From positions 2,046,001 to 2,110,000 of the forward strand of contig NZ_RCCA01000001.1 in assembly GCF_003663845.1 (NCBI RefSeq): 64,000 nt of DNA, given 5' to 3'. Below are positions 53,840 through 63,718 of the stretch, piece after piece. Position 1 is the first letter of the stretch, and each line of letters begins with the position of its first letter. The notes below the pieces were generated by a model, which saw nothing but the letters and a program-made list of their open reading frames with translations, searched no databases and was not told the origin of the DNA. The position numbers were made by a program, and so were the translations under genes. This DNA comes from Chryseobacterium sp. 7. GTDB lineage: Bacteria; Bacteroidota; Bacteroidia; Flavobacteriales; Weeksellaceae.

Positions 53840-53891
53840 TGTTTCTTTTTTTAATGATTAATAAATAGTGTATTTGACTTTTTTATATTCA

Positions 53892-53899
53892 CAAATGTA
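53892..53899 (-). promoter_or_regulatory. -7 element for the alpha/beta hydrolase
   Basis: TACATTTG on the minus strand, exact TAnnTTTG, 53 bases upstream of the ATG. Confidence 0.4.
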
Positions 53900-53951
53900 G
53901 ATAGAAAATCTTCATGATATCTTGATCTAAGATAATAATTGATTAATAATT

Positions 53952-53991
53952 TTAAATAAATAATAATATATGCATAATATTATTTATTTAA
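53952..53991. repeat. AT-only perfect inverted repeat in a divergent gap
   Basis: TTAAATAAATAATA (53952-53965) and TATTATTTATTTAA (53978-53991), loop of 12. Lies in the 575-base gap (53840-54414) between the hydrolase and the sensor kinase. The rest of the gap shows two short frames (54072-54179 and 54262-54357) that I do not support as genes. Confidence 0.5.
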
Positions 53992-54414
53992 AAAAGAATC
54001 TGAAAATCTTTATATTATAATAATTTTATAGTTATTAAGCCTTCTTAATTTATTCTTACCAGATCTTCAAAATGAAATCATCTGAAAAACCACTATTATC
54101 AGGGATATTTTTATTTGATGTCTTTAATTACCTTGCACAAAATAAAGCAGGGAAAGATTTCCTGATTTTGACTTCTTAATTTTTATAACTTTTATAGCTT
54201 TCTTTTTCACACCCAATTCAATGATAAATTCTTATTTCGAACAAACACCACGGTAAAAAGTATGGGTAAAAACAGTAGCCAAATAAAATGGAGTGAAGAA
54301 GAAGCTGTAAAAGTAATCGTTCATTATACTGAAGAAAACAGCTCCGAAATCAATTAGCAGGTATTTACTTATATTTACATCTTTACTATACTACAACTTC
54401 ATAAAGATAAGGGT

Positions 54415-56625
54415 TTGATGCACAGGTTACTATTTATATTTACTTTACTTATTTGTCCGTTGTTTGTTAAAGCACAAGATGTTTTAAGCAAATTAGAAAG
54501 AGAATACAGCCATGCTTCAAACAATGTGACAGATCAGTTGAGCTTTGCACCCAAATATGCTACAGCCTTATTTTTTCATAATCGAAAATCCCTGTCTTAT
54601 CAGATTTTACAAACCAATATTGCTACTGCAGCGAAGCAAACCGATGGGAAGTATGCTGCTATTTTATATGCCGTGCAGGCCATGAATTACCGGCTGGATA
54701 ATAAAAGTACGGAATCTGCTAAAAGTTTGGAAATGGCAAAAGCGTATAGCGTAAAAACAGCCAGCAACGAAGCAAAAGGCTATGTACAATACGCAAAAGG
54801 CTGGATTCTGACCCGTGATAATAAAACAACTGATGCTGTGGCCGCTTATCTGAAAGCTATTGAGTATTATGAAAACTCACCAACAACTTCTACACTATAT
54901 GGAAGATTGGGTAATGCAGCCAAGGAATTATCTGCCATTTATTCTGACCTGAATGAATATCAGCTGGAAGAAAAATACAGCAAACAGTTTCTATTGTTAG
55001 CTTCCAAACAAAATGATCCCAATCTTATCTTTGATGCCTACATGCGGATGGGATATGTATATGAACAAAAATATACACAGGACCCGTACAATACAGTGTT
55101 TAGAAATAAAACAGAACAATATTATTTACAGGCTATTGCTACTTTCAATAAAAATAAGGATGTTATGCTTAGCCGAAATAGCCTTTCATATGCTGCCATC
55201 AATTTAGCGAATTTATATACTGGATTTGACAGCAATAAGGCAATGCAATATGCTCAGCTCGCTAATAAGGTGAGTCTGGAAATTGGCGATGCTATTCACA
55301 TTGCTTCCTCGTTTGGGATTTTAGCAGAATTGGCATTACAGGATAAAAATTATGATTTGGCTAAGTCTTATTTTCTGAAAGCTTCTATGGAAATTGGCAA
55401 AAGCCCGGTAAGAAATCATATGGTAGAATTGTCTATCCTTGAATCTCTATCCAGAATTAGTGAAGAACAGGGGAATTATAAAGAAGCGCTCACTTATTAT
55501 AAAAGTTATGTTGACAAATATAAAAGTGTTTACGATCAGGAAAAACTGGATATTACCAAAAGACTGGAATCTCAGTTTGATAAAGAACGGCAGAAGCAGA
55601 AATATATAAAGCTTCAGCTGGAAAGTGATAAAAAAGCACAGGAAATTAAATTGATCAATATCCTTCGGGCACAGCGTGAACAGGTATACAATAACTTAAA
55701 ACTGGTAGAAGAAAATCAGCGTGAAAGACTGAAATTTTCAGAACTTGAATCGGAGAAAAAAGAACAGCAGCTTCGTTTGGCAAAATTAGAAACTCAGCAG
55801 AAGAATAATGATATTAGCAACTATAAAAAGCTATTGGCGTTTAAAGAAAAGATCAATACCTACTACATTTTCTTTATTATATTCTTCATTGTTTTGATCC
55901 TCTTATTACTTTATGCCTATAAACAGCGTGCAAAATCTATCAGGCGAAGAGACGAACTGCATGCTTTGGCTTTAGAAAAAGAGAAGCAAAACTCAAAAAT
56001 ATCTACGCTTACAGCATTGTTGGAAGGGCAGGAGCAGGAGCGTGGCCGTCTGGCCCGTGATCTCCATGACGGATTGGGAGGGCTGCTTTCAGGAACGAAA
56101 CACCAGCTGTCTTATTTAAATCCACATCATTCTGAAAATATAGAAGAAGGAATTTCTAAGTCAATTGAACAAATTGATGGAGCGGTGGAAGAATTAAGGC
56201 GTGTAGCACACAATTTAATGCCGGATTTATTAATGAAATATGGTATGGAAGTGGCTATTCAGGAGTTTGCCTACCGTATTTCCAATAATGCATTAGAAAT
56301 CCACACAGAATTTATTAACTACAGTAATTCTATATCTCGGGAAAAGCAATTAATTATTTACAGAATTATTCAGGAATTGGTTAATAATGCTATAAAGCAC
56401 GCTAATACTTCCGAAATTATTATACAAATCAGTGAGGAAGAAAATGTATTAAATCTTACAGTAGAAGACAATGGCCAAGGCTTTGATCCTAAAAGCTTAG
56501 GCATAAGAAAAACAGCCGGTTTTCATAATATAGAACTCAGAGTCCAATTTTTAAAAGGAACAATGAATATCACTTCCGAACGGAATATTGGTACCAGTAT
56601 AGAACTTCAAATTCCTATTCATTAA
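54415..56625 (+). CDS. Sensor histidine kinase with periplasmic TPR domain (HisKA_3 type)
   Basis: 736 residues. Signal peptide (MHRLLFIFTLLICPLFVKA), about 380 residues of TPR repeats in the periplasm, a coiled-coil run (about 390-475, rich in EKQK), one membrane segment (482-501), then dimerisation/phosphoacceptor helix with His551 in RGRLARDLHDGLGGLLSG, and HATPase region (IIQELVNNAIKHANTSEI, EDNGQGFDP). The DLHDGLG box is the HisKA_3 signature of NarX/LiaS-like kinases that pair with LuxR-type regulators, and the next gene encodes one, two bases later. Confidence 0.93.
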   Translation: MMHRLLFIFTLLICPLFVKAQDVLSKLEREYSHASNNVTDQLSFAPKYATALFFHNRKSLSYQILQTNIATAAKQTDGKYAAILYAVQAMNYRLDNKSTESAKSLEMAKAYSVKTASNEAKGYVQYAKGWILTRDNKTTDAVAAYLKAIEYYENSPTTSTLYGRLGNAAKELSAIYSDLNEYQLEEKYSKQFLLLASKQNDPNLIFDAYMRMGYVYEQKYTQDPYNTVFRNKTEQYYLQAIATFNKNKDVMLSRNSLSYAAINLANLYTGFDSNKAMQYAQLANKVSLEIGDAIHIASSFGILAELALQDKNYDLAKSYFLKASMEIGKSPVRNHMVELSILESLSRISEEQGNYKEALTYYKSYVDKYKSVYDQEKLDITKRLESQFDKERQKQKYIKLQLESDKKAQEIKLINILRAQREQVYNNLKLVEENQRERLKFSELESEKKEQQLRLAKLETQQKNNDISNYKKLLAFKEKINTYYIFFIIFFIVLILLLLYAYKQRAKSIRRRDELHALALEKEKQNSKISTLTALLEGQEQERGRLARDLHDGLGGLLSGTKHQLSYLNPHHSENIEEGISKSIEQIDGAVEELRRVAHNLMPDLLMKYGMEVAIQEFAYRISNNALEIHTEFINYSNSISREKQLIIYRIIQELVNNAIKHANTSEIIIQISEEENVLNLTVEDNGQGFDPKSLGIRKTAGFHNIELRVQFLKGTMNITSERNIGTSIELQIPIH

Positions 56626-56627
56626 AC

Positions 56628-57257
56628 ATGATAAAAGTAGCCATAACAGATGATCATCCACTTCTCTTAGAAGGATTGAAGAATATTTTAGGAAACAGCA
56701 GTACCATAGATGTGGTAGATTGTTTCAAAAATGTTTCAGAAATGAATGCAGGTCTTGCAAAACAAACCATTGATATTTTATTGCTGGACATCAATCTGGC
56801 AGATACCAACGGCATTGAACTCATAAAACCTTTAAAGAAAAAGTATAGCAATCTTCAGATTATTATTCTCAGTGTTCACAATGAACTGCCTGTCATTAAT
56901 AGTTCTTTGGCTGAAGGTGCCTGTGGATACATTCAGAAGAATGCTTCAGTTTCTGAAATTCTGGAAGGGATTACCAGCGTGTATGAAGGGACTCAATTTT
57001 TATGTTCGCAAACTAAGTCTGTTTTGGAGAAAAAATCAACTGATGGGTTAAATCATGTACCCAAACTGACCCGAAGAGAAAAGGAAATTCTTGGGGAAGC
57101 TGCGAAAGGACTTACCACCAATCAAATGGCAGAAAAACTGTTTATCAGTCCGCATACCGTAGAAAGCCACAGAAAGAACCTTATTGAGAAATTCCAGACA
57201 TCCAATCTTAGCTCAGCCATCAAATTAGCAATAGAATACGGCTTGATTATCGAATAA
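56628..57257 (+). CDS. LuxR/NarL-type response regulator
   Basis: 209 residues. Receiver domain (about 1-120) with acidic pocket ITDDHPLLLEG, phosphoacceptor Asp54 in LLLDINLADTNG, and switch residues IILSVHNE and QKNASVSEI. The C-terminal helix-turn-helix has KLTRREKEILGEAAKGLTTNQMAEKLFISPHTVESHRKNL, the LuxR signature. Cognate to the kinase immediately upstream (two-base gap). Signal and targets unknown. Confidence 0.95.
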   Translation: MIKVAITDDHPLLLEGLKNILGNSSTIDVVDCFKNVSEMNAGLAKQTIDILLLDINLADTNGIELIKPLKKKYSNLQIIILSVHNELPVINSSLAEGACGYIQKNASVSEILEGITSVYEGTQFLCSQTKSVLEKKSTDGLNHVPKLTRREKEILGEAAKGLTTNQMAEKLFISPHTVESHRKNLIEKFQTSNLSSAIKLAIEYGLIIE

Positions 57258-57271
57258 AATATTCATCTGCA

Positions 57272-57308
57272 AAAAAGGCCTGCTTACATCGTAAAAGCAG
57301 ACCTTTTT
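57272..57308 (+). terminator. Terminator of the two-component operon
   Basis: AAAAAGG-CTGCTT (57272-57285) pairs with AAGCAG-CCTTTTT (57295-57308), with T-rich tail. Confidence 0.75.
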
Positions 57309-57337
57309 CTTATATAATCAAATAATTGGTGTGTTTT

Positions 57338-57907
57338 TTAATCTTTGAATTTCAACGCAGCCTGAAACAGGTTTTTCTTTCCTATTAAATCATACTCGTC
57401 GTTATATTCCGGTTGATACATCAGGATGAATACCCGGTCGTTAAAATCTTTTAATGCGATGGGCTGGTCTATCATGATGTCATAAAACCTTGTAATGGTA
57501 CGTGTGGCAGTCCATTGTTTTGCATTACCCTTTGGATTTTTATCAAACCTGTGATCTTTCGCATCTGTATAATACCAGTATGAAGGCGCAGAATCCATCA
57601 GAAACATTTCCTTGTCTTTGTTGTACAATTCCTCTGCCATGCCCGTATTCTGAAACCATGGAACCTCTTGTGTGCTTAAAAGTCCCAGGGCTCCGGCATA
57701 AATATCCTTATTCGTAGTGGCTCCCACTAGAAATCCTTCCAGATTGGCAGACGTAATTTCGAACTGGAAAGTTGATTTTTTCAGTTCATAAACATCATTT
57801 ACAGGCTTAATAACTTTTCCATCCTGCTTGATCACTACTTTTAATGATTGTGCGAAAGCCATAAAACTTAATAAACAAAAAAGAATCGTCAAACTTAATT
57901 TTTTCAT
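57338..57907 (-). CDS. Secreted hypothetical protein
   Basis: 189 residues with a signal peptide ending at SFMAFAQ (cleavage near 20). The mature part is beta-rich with LKVVIKQDGKVIKPVNDVYELKKSTFQFEITS and a C-terminal strand (FQAALKFKD). There are aromatic blocks such as SYWYYTDAKDHRF. No enzyme motif or sorting tail. A -7 element TATCTTTG on the minus strand lies at 57931-57938. Function unknown. Confidence 0.7.
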   Translation of the reverse strand: MKKLSLTILFCLLSFMAFAQSLKVVIKQDGKVIKPVNDVYELKKSTFQFEITSANLEGFLVGATTNKDIYAGALGLLSTQEVPWFQNTGMAEELYNKDKEMFLMDSAPSYWYYTDAKDHRFDKNPKGNAKQWTATRTITRFYDIMIDQPIALKDFNDRVFILMYQPEYNDEYDLIGKKNLFQAALKFKD

Positions 57908-57930
57908 TGTATCTCTTTAAATAATTGCAG

Positions 57931-57938
57931 CAAAGATA
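57931..57938 (-). promoter_or_regulatory. -7 element of the secreted hypothetical gene
   Basis: TATCTTTG read on the minus strand, exact consensus, 24 bases before the ATG at 57907. Confidence 0.4.
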
Positions 57939-57997
57939 TTAGACTTTATTCCCTTATACACTGGCTGTTTTCAGGGGTTTTTTATCTTATTAATAGG

Positions 57998-59071
57998 TTA
58001 AAACAAATCCGCCTTTAACTGGATCTTTATATAAGCTGTTTTCTGCTTTTTACCATTTACCGCAGCAGAATTAAGTGGAAAAACTTCTGCATAAAAGGTA
58101 TTGTTACCTGTCCAGAATGCCTTTTTATCATCAGCTATTTTGAAGTTGGTGAAATTCACGTATAAAAGATTGTCCTGTTTCTTGGTTTGCGGTAAATATT
58201 TAGCGATAATAAAATTACTCCCCACATCATTATTAGATGAAACAAAGGTAACCCAGCTCTTGGTTGGAAGAATTTGTGGATAGCCATCAGTACTTAACTC
58301 AAACATCACTGCATTTTTTATATTGTAAAAAGAATAGAAAGAACCTGCAACTTCATCAGAGTTTTCTTTGAAAACCTCCAGATTTAAGTAAGGTGACCGT
58401 CCTACATATTCATTAGCAAGCGGTCCGGTCTCTGTAGAGATGCTTTCATGTTGTGTAATCACATCTTCTCTGCCATTTTCAATATATACCCAGTTATCAT
58501 CATGTAGTTTTATATTCGGATTTTTTACCAATGGTTCATTCATTCTATTTTTTGAACTGGTTTTAAATTCCTGCTCTGAAATCTCTGCAATAGTTCCAAA
58601 TTTCTTAAAAGATTTATTTTTAAAATCATCAGATTGTTTAAATGTGCTACTTCTGATCTCATAAAGATCTACGCCAGTTAAAGTTAATTCAAATGACGGA
58701 GTGAATTCTGACTTCAAAACAAAAGCTTCAATGCTGTTCGAAATATTGTTATTAATGCTGTAATGAATAGAGTAAAAGTCTTCAAACTCTTCAAATCCAT
58801 AATAATTATCCAGTTTATGATAAGCAACTTTCAGATGAGCTGCATCTTTATTCGGGGTCACAAAAAACTGTATGGAATCCAGCTTGGTAAATAATTGAAA
58901 CGGCACCTCCTGAACATTATCTACTCCTTTTATTTTTTTAAAATCGGCAAGTGTTATCAATTTTTGCTTAACTTCAGTTCCTCCCATATTCGTTTCTGAT
59001 GTTTTGTTGTGTTGATTGCATCCCACAAGGACCACTATTGATGATATAAAGAATTGATTGATGAGTTTCAT
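57998..59071 (-). CDS. Hypothetical lipoprotein
   Basis: 357 residues from ATG at 59071 (MKLINQFFISSIVVLVGCNQ, lipobox LVGC, Cys18). A longer frame reaches 59185, but a complete promoter match lies inside that extension, so the shorter start is right. The rest is beta-rich with repeated strand-turn units (SLTLTGVDLYEIRS, TKSWVTFVSSNND, ILLYVNFTNFKI). No recognised domain. Downstream there is no clear terminator within 90 bases. Function unknown, envelope location inferred. Confidence 0.75.
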   Translation of the reverse strand: MKLINQFFISSIVVLVGCNQHNKTSETNMGGTEVKQKLITLADFKKIKGVDNVQEVPFQLFTKLDSIQFFVTPNKDAAHLKVAYHKLDNYYGFEEFEDFYSIHYSINNNISNSIEAFVLKSEFTPSFELTLTGVDLYEIRSSTFKQSDDFKNKSFKKFGTIAEISEQEFKTSSKNRMNEPLVKNPNIKLHDDNWVYIENGREDVITQHESISTETGPLANEYVGRSPYLNLEVFKENSDEVAGSFYSFYNIKNAVMFELSTDGYPQILPTKSWVTFVSSNNDVGSNFIIAKYLPQTKKQDNLLYVNFTNFKIADDKKAFWTGNNTFYAEVFPLNSAAVNGKKQKTAYIKIQLKADLF

Positions 59072-59086
59072 TTTTATATTTTGGGG

Positions 59087-59117
59087 CAAATGTATCAGTA
59101 TTAGAACCGGCAGCCAA
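59087..59117 (-). promoter_or_regulatory. Promoter of the hypothetical lipoprotein gene
   Basis: On the minus strand TTG (59115-59117), a 20-base spacer and TACATTTG (59087-59094), 16 bases before the ATG. It decides the start at 59071. Confidence 0.6.
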
Positions 59118-59229
59118 CAAAATACCTGAATATGGGCAATAAATGGCTGGAAACAGGGATTTATGAAGTGACAGAATTTGGACAATTTTACAAAATGATA
59201 AACCCAATAGTGTAATTTACTTTATCAAA

Positions 59230-59793
59230 ATGAAAAACTTAATAATCAGCCTTTCAGTGGTGACTGCTTTATTAGCATCCTGTTCACCCGCTACAGACAA
59301 AAAAATGGAAAAAAATATTTCTGCGGGCACCCAAAAAGAAGTTGCAGTGTCTACACCGGAGCCAGTAAAAAATGATCCGGCAACATTAGAAATACCAGGT
59401 GATTTTTCAACATTAGTGCCTATTGATCTGCTAGATAGTAAAAATACCAATGTGCATGCTAAATATGGAATAGAATTTTCCGGAAACTGTTATTCATGCG
59501 ATTTGACAAGCCTGTCTATAACAAAGAAACAAATCAGATGGACGAATGTCTGTGATGAAAAAGATACTTTTGAAATTGATGATTTTTCATACTCTAATGA
59601 AGGAAATAAAACCATCTTTAAAACACCGGAAAGAACTTATATTTTAACTCAAATAGATAAAGCTCCCGTTTACGAACTTGTTATAGAAGGTCAGAAACTG
59701 GAATTAAAAGACAAAAGAATATCCAGATATTTTACTACCGAAAAAGCGTTGCCCCTTTTTACAGAGCATGATTGCGGTAATTTTGGAGGATAG
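59230..59793 (+). CDS. Small hypothetical lipoprotein
   Basis: 187 residues with lipoprotein signal MKNLIISLSVVTALLASCSPA (Cys18) and a Lys/Glu-rich linker. The mature domain contains NCYSCDLTSLSITKKQIRWTNVCDEKDTFEIDDF, where four cysteines are spaced CxxC and later C/C. This might coordinate metal or form disulfides, and is not a recognised family. Ends at a hairpin terminator shared with infC. Function unknown. Confidence 0.7.
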   Translation: MKNLIISLSVVTALLASCSPATDKKMEKNISAGTQKEVAVSTPEPVKNDPATLEIPGDFSTLVPIDLLDSKNTNVHAKYGIEFSGNCYSCDLTSLSITKKQIRWTNVCDEKDTFEIDDFSYSNEGNKTIFKTPERTYILTQIDKAPVYELVIEGQKLELKDKRISRYFTTEKALPLFTEHDCGNFGG

Positions 59794-59831
59794 AGTAGTC
59801 CGACCATTTTTTTTAAAATTTAAACATAAAA

Positions 59832-59860
59832 AAACCTCAAAGTAATTTGAGGTTTCTTTA
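59832..59860. terminator. Bidirectional terminator
   Basis: AAACCTCAAA (59832-59841) and TTTGAGGTTT (59846-59855), loop GTAA. Between the lipoprotein gene and infC, which converge. Confidence 0.8.
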
Positions 59861-59879
59861 TATTAAAATAATGACTTAA

Positions 59880-60440
59880 TTATTTTGCTGGTTTTTTAGG
59901 ACTCATCATCATAATCATCCTTTTTCCTTCAAGTTTAGGAAGCTGGTCTACTTTACCTACATGCTCCAGTTCCTGAGCAAGTTTTAAAAGCAAAATCTCT
60001 CCCTGATCCTTAAAGATAATCGAACGTCCTTTAAAAAATACGTAGGTCTTTAATTTAGAACCTTCTTCAAGGAATTTTTCAGCATGCTTCTTTTTGAATT
60101 CGTAATCGTGGTCATCTGTCTGAGGTCCGAAACGAATCTCTTTTACAACTACTTTTACCTGCTTAGCTTTAAGTTCCTTTTGTTTTTTCTTTTGCTCATA
60201 TAAGAATTTCTTGTATTCTAATATTCTTGCAATAAAAGGTTCTGCTTTATCAGAAATTACTACCAAATCCAATTCTTGTTCTGCGGCAATTTGTCTTGCT
60301 TTGTCAATTGGATAAATTCCTGGCTCTACGTTATCGCCCACCAAACGAAGCTCTCTCACACGAATTTTATCGTTGATCAAGTGTAAGTCCTCTTGTACCG
60401 GACGTCTTTGTGGGCCCCTGTTGTTAAATCTTTGTGCTAT
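59880..60440 (-). CDS. infC: Translation initiation factor IF-3, probable AUA start
   Basis: Binds the 30S subunit and checks start-codon pairing. The obvious ATG-like start for gene finders is a TTG at 60380, but reading upstream in the same frame gives 20 more residues ([22 protein letters not shown]...) back to an ATA at 60440, with a stop just before it. This tail precedes [10 protein letters not shown] exactly where IF-3 homologues have a basic tail before R-I-N-x-K-I. Non-AUG starts on infC let IF-3 repress its own translation. The remaining 166 residues match IF-3 ([68 protein letters not shown]). Confidence 0.9.
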   Translation of the reverse strand: MAQRFNNRGPQRRPVQEDLHLINDKIRVRELRLVGDNVEPGIYPIDKARQIAAEQELDLVVISDKAEPFIARILEYKKFLYEQKKKQKELKAKQVKVVVKEIRFGPQTDDHDYEFKKKHAEKFLEEGSKLKTYVFFKGRSIIFKDQGEILLLKLAQELEHVGKVDQLPKLEGKRMIMMMSPKKPAK

Positions 60441-60546
60441 TGTATTATAATTTTATTGGTTAATTACTTATTTTAATTGATTTAAATATGTAAAACTGAA
60501 AGAGTTTTCATTAATTTTCGAATCCTCCAATCTTATTAATTTAAAT

Positions 60547-62466
60547 TTATATGGCTGCTTCTTTTTTGAAGTAAGCAACGAAATCCTCCATCTTCATCAC
60601 TCCAAGATCTCCTTCACCACGTCTTCTTACAGAAATAGTGCCTTCTTTTTCTTCATTTTCTCCTACAACAAGCATGAAAGGAATCTTGTTTAATTCTGCA
60701 TCACGGATCTTTTTACCTGTCTTCTCGTTTCTGTCGTCAATCTGACCGCTAATATCGTGATTTTCCAAAAATTGTGAAACTTTTTTTGAATAATCTACAT
60801 ATTTTTCACTGATCGGTAGAATAATAAACTGATCCGGGCTCAGCCATAATGGGAAATCACCAGCAGTGTTCTCCAGCAAAATAGCGATGAAACGCTCCAT
60901 AGAACCGAATGGTGCCCTGTGGATCATTACCGGTCTGTGTTTTTCATTATCATTTCCGATATAATGAAGATCAAATCTCTCCGGAAGGTTATAATCTACC
61001 TGGATAGTTCCCAGCTGCCATTTTCTTCCTAAAGCATCTTTCACCATGAAGTCAAGCTTAGGACCATAGAATGCGGCTTCTCCGTATTCAACTACCGTTT
61101 TTAAACCTTTTTTCTGAGCTGCATTGATGATCGCACTTTCTGCTTTCTCCCAATTCTCATCAGAACCGATATACTTTTGTTTGTTTTCGGGATCTCTCAA
61201 AGAAACCTGAGTTACAAAATCTTCAAAACCTAAAGATTTGAATACATAAAGCGTAAGGTCAATTACTTTTTCAAATTCTTCAGAAAGCTGATCCGGAGTA
61301 CAGAAAAGGTGAGCATCATCCTGAGTAAATCCACGAACTCTTGTTAATCCGTGAAGCTCTCCACTTTGCTCATATCTGTATACTGTACCAAACTCTGCAT
61401 ATCTTTTTGGCAAATCTCTGTAGCTCCATTGTGAAGTTTTATAAATTTCACAGTGGTGGGGACAGTTCATTGGCTTCAGCAAGAATTCTTCTCCTTCGTT
61501 CGGAGTTTTAATCGGCTGGAAGCTGTCTTCCCCATATTTATCCCAGTGTCCTGAAGTTACATATAATTCTTTTGCCCCGATGTGTGGAGACATTACAAAT
61601 TCATAACCTCCTTTTTTCTGAGCATCAGAAAGGAAATTCTCCAATTTTCTTCTTAAAGCAGTTCCTTTTGGCAGCCAAAGTGGTAAACCTGCACCCACTT
61701 TTTCAGAGAATGCAAAAATTCCAAGTTCTTTACCTAATTTTCTGTGGTCTCTTCTTTTAGCTTCTTCTAATCTTTCAAGATATTCAGTAAGATCTTTCTG
61801 TTTAGGGAAAGAAATACCATACACTCTTGTCAGCTGAGGGTTCTTTTCATTGCCTCTCCAGTAAGCTCCTGCTGCATTTAATATTTTAACAGCCTTTACA
61901 ATTCCTGTGTTAGGAATGTGACCACCACGACATAAGTCTGTGAAGTCATCGTGCGTTACAAAAGTGATTTCTCCATCATTAAGATTAGAGATCAATTCTA
62001 CTTTGTAAGGGTTGTCTGCATATGTTTTTAAAGCATCTTCTTTAGAAACCGGATATAGAGAGAATGTAGATCCTTTCTTCGCGTTTTCTAAGATCTTTTT
62101 CTCAATCTTTTCAAAATCTTTTTCAGATAAGCTTTCATCCCCGAAATCTACATCATAGTAGAATCCGCTTTCAATAGCTGGACCGATCGTTAACTTAGCA
62201 TTAGGATAAAACTCAAGGATTGCCTGCGCCAAAAGGTGGGCAGAAGAATGCCAGAAAGCTTTCTTTCCAAGATCATCATTCCAGGTCAAAAGCTGTACCG
62301 TAGAATCCGTGGTTATAGGTGTGGTGATTTCTACTTGTTGATCATTAACAATTGCGGAGATGGTGTTTCTTGCCAATCCCTCGCTTATAGATTTTGCCAC
62401 ATCTAGAGGAGTCACTGCTCCTTCGAATTCTTTGACGCTATTGTCTGGAAGTGTAATTTTTATCAT
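60547..62466 (-). CDS. thrS: Threonyl-tRNA synthetase
   Basis: 639 residues, class II synthetase. TGS domain at the start ([27 protein letters not shown]), editing domain (about 70-225 with [16 protein letters not shown] and [11 protein letters not shown]), catalytic core ([30 protein letters not shown] with zinc-site residues, [17 protein letters not shown]), and anticodon-binding C-terminus ([28 protein letters not shown]). A -7 element TATTTTTG on the minus strand lies at 62491-62498. infC follows 106 bases downstream on the same strand. Confidence 0.98.
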   Translation of the reverse strand: MIKITLPDNSVKEFEGAVTPLDVAKSISEGLARNTISAIVNDQQVEITTPITTDSTVQLLTWNDDLGKKAFWHSSAHLLAQAILEFYPNAKLTIGPAIESGFYYDVDFGDESLSEKDFEKIEKKILENAKKGSTFSLYPVSKEDALKTYADNPYKVELISNLNDGEITFVTHDDFTDLCRGGHIPNTGIVKAVKILNAAGAYWRGNEKNPQLTRVYGISFPKQKDLTEYLERLEEAKRRDHRKLGKELGIFAFSEKVGAGLPLWLPKGTALRRKLENFLSDAQKKGGYEFVMSPHIGAKELYVTSGHWDKYGEDSFQPIKTPNEGEEFLLKPMNCPHHCEIYKTSQWSYRDLPKRYAEFGTVYRYEQSGELHGLTRVRGFTQDDAHLFCTPDQLSEEFEKVIDLTLYVFKSLGFEDFVTQVSLRDPENKQKYIGSDENWEKAESAIINAAQKKGLKTVVEYGEAAFYGPKLDFMVKDALGRKWQLGTIQVDYNLPERFDLHYIGNDNEKHRPVMIHRAPFGSMERFIAILLENTAGDFPLWLSPDQFIILPISEKYVDYSKKVSQFLENHDISGQIDDRNEKTGKKIRDAELNKIPFMLVVGENEEKEGTISVRRRGEGDLGVMKMEDFVAYFKKEAAI

Positions 62467-62490
62467 TGTTTACTAAGAAATTTTAAGATG

Positions 62491-62498
62491 CAAAAATA
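62491..62498 (-). promoter_or_regulatory. -7 element for thrS-infC
   Basis: TATTTTTG on the minus strand, matching TAnnTTTG, 24 bases before the thrS ATG. Confidence 0.4.
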
Positions 62499-62708
62499 CG
62501 GAAATTTTAGATAAAATACTATATTAGCCTATATTTAAAATGAGAATTAATATTTAAAAAGAAAAAGATGAAATAGTTTTTGTCTCATTGAATTCCATAT
62601 TCAGTGTATCTAAGAAAAATACTTCATAATTTTTGGTTATTTATTTCATTAATAGTAAACTCATTTTATTTTCGGAAGTATTTAAAAGCAAACACATTAC
62701 AATTCAGT

Positions 62709-63683
62709 ATGAATACTATAAATATTGATCTGCACTGCGATTTATTATATTATCTGCTAAGACCTGATGCAGCTATTGATGACAAAGAAATTGGCTGTTC
62801 ACTGCCTTATTTACAGGAAGGAAATGTAAAACTTCAGATTATGGCAATGTATGCCGGAACAGGAGCAAACAGTACCGTTTATGGTTTGGAACAGAGTAAG
62901 TTGTTTTCAAACCTTATTAAAAATGAAGATTTTTTCTTTTTTAATCATGATAATTACCAGGCTCCGGAAAATAAAAATCGGGTAGGAGTTCTTGCTTCTA
63001 TAGAGAATGCATCCGCTTTCTGTGATGAAAACCAAAGTCTGGATTCCGGATTTAAAAATCTGGAAACAATAATTGAGAATGTGGAGAAAGTCTTTTATAT
63101 TGGGATTACGCATCATCTGGAAAACCGTTTTGGAGGCGGAAATAATGCAACAGCAGGTTTAAAAGAAGACGGAAAAGTACTGATAGATTATATTGCCGAC
63201 AGAAAAATTGCCATTGATTTAGCACATACAAGTGATCAGCTGGCCTATGATATTTTCACCTATATTGAACAGAAAAATTACTCAATTCCTATTCTGGCAA
63301 GCCACTCCAACTACAGGTCTGTTTATAAAAATAACAGGAATCTTCCTGATGAACTTGCGAAGGAAGTGATTAACAGAAAGGGGTTAATTGGTCTTAATTT
63401 TATCAAAGACTATGTTGATGTCAATCATCCTGAAAGAATTTACGAACATATTCAATACGGTTTGGATCTTGGAGGAGAAAATAGTTTAGCATATGGAGCT
63501 GATTATTTTTACTGGAAAGATCATCCGGATACATCCCGTCATCCTTTTTTCTTCCCTGAACATGCCGATGCATCTGCTTATGTACAAATTAATAAAGAAA
63601 TTGAAAAACGTTTTTCTTCCAGATTGTTAGAAAAGATCAGTCACAAAAATGCATTGGATTTCATAGAGAATATGTATAAATAA
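62709..63683 (+). CDS. Membrane dipeptidase family (peptidase M19)
   Basis: 324 residues from ATG at 62709 (MNTINIDLHCDLLYYLL). The longer frame adds 35 hydrophobic/basic residues from upstream AT-rich DNA and looks spurious. Zinc-site landmarks: DLHCDLL (His and Asp), ASIENASAF with the bridging Glu, DLAHTSDQLAYDIF and ILASHSNYRSVY (later His ligands), and AYGADYFYWK with Asp. M19 enzymes hydrolyse dipeptides, including D-amino-acid containing ones. No signal peptide. Substrate not readable. Confidence 0.87.
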   Translation: MNTINIDLHCDLLYYLLRPDAAIDDKEIGCSLPYLQEGNVKLQIMAMYAGTGANSTVYGLEQSKLFSNLIKNEDFFFFNHDNYQAPENKNRVGVLASIENASAFCDENQSLDSGFKNLETIIENVEKVFYIGITHHLENRFGGGNNATAGLKEDGKVLIDYIADRKIAIDLAHTSDQLAYDIFTYIEQKNYSIPILASHSNYRSVYKNNRNLPDELAKEVINRKGLIGLNFIKDYVDVNHPERIYEHIQYGLDLGGENSLAYGADYFYWKDHPDTSRHPFFFPEHADASAYVQINKEIEKRFSSRLLEKISHKNALDFIENMYK

Positions 63684-63718
63684 AATCATTCTTATCTGAT
63701 TAAATCAATGCATAATTA

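Noticed and set aside
54072..54357. Two short plus-strand frames (35 and 31 codons)
   Set aside because: No recognisable domain, no promoter match, and too short to distinguish from chance in an AT-rich gap.
59072..59185. 38-residue extension of the hypothetical lipoprotein
   Set aside because: A full promoter match lies inside it, and the lipoprotein signal begins at 59071.
62604..62708. 35-residue N-terminal extension of the M19 peptidase
   Set aside because: Reads AT-rich non-coding DNA; the M19 fold begins at MNTINIDLHCDLL from 62709.
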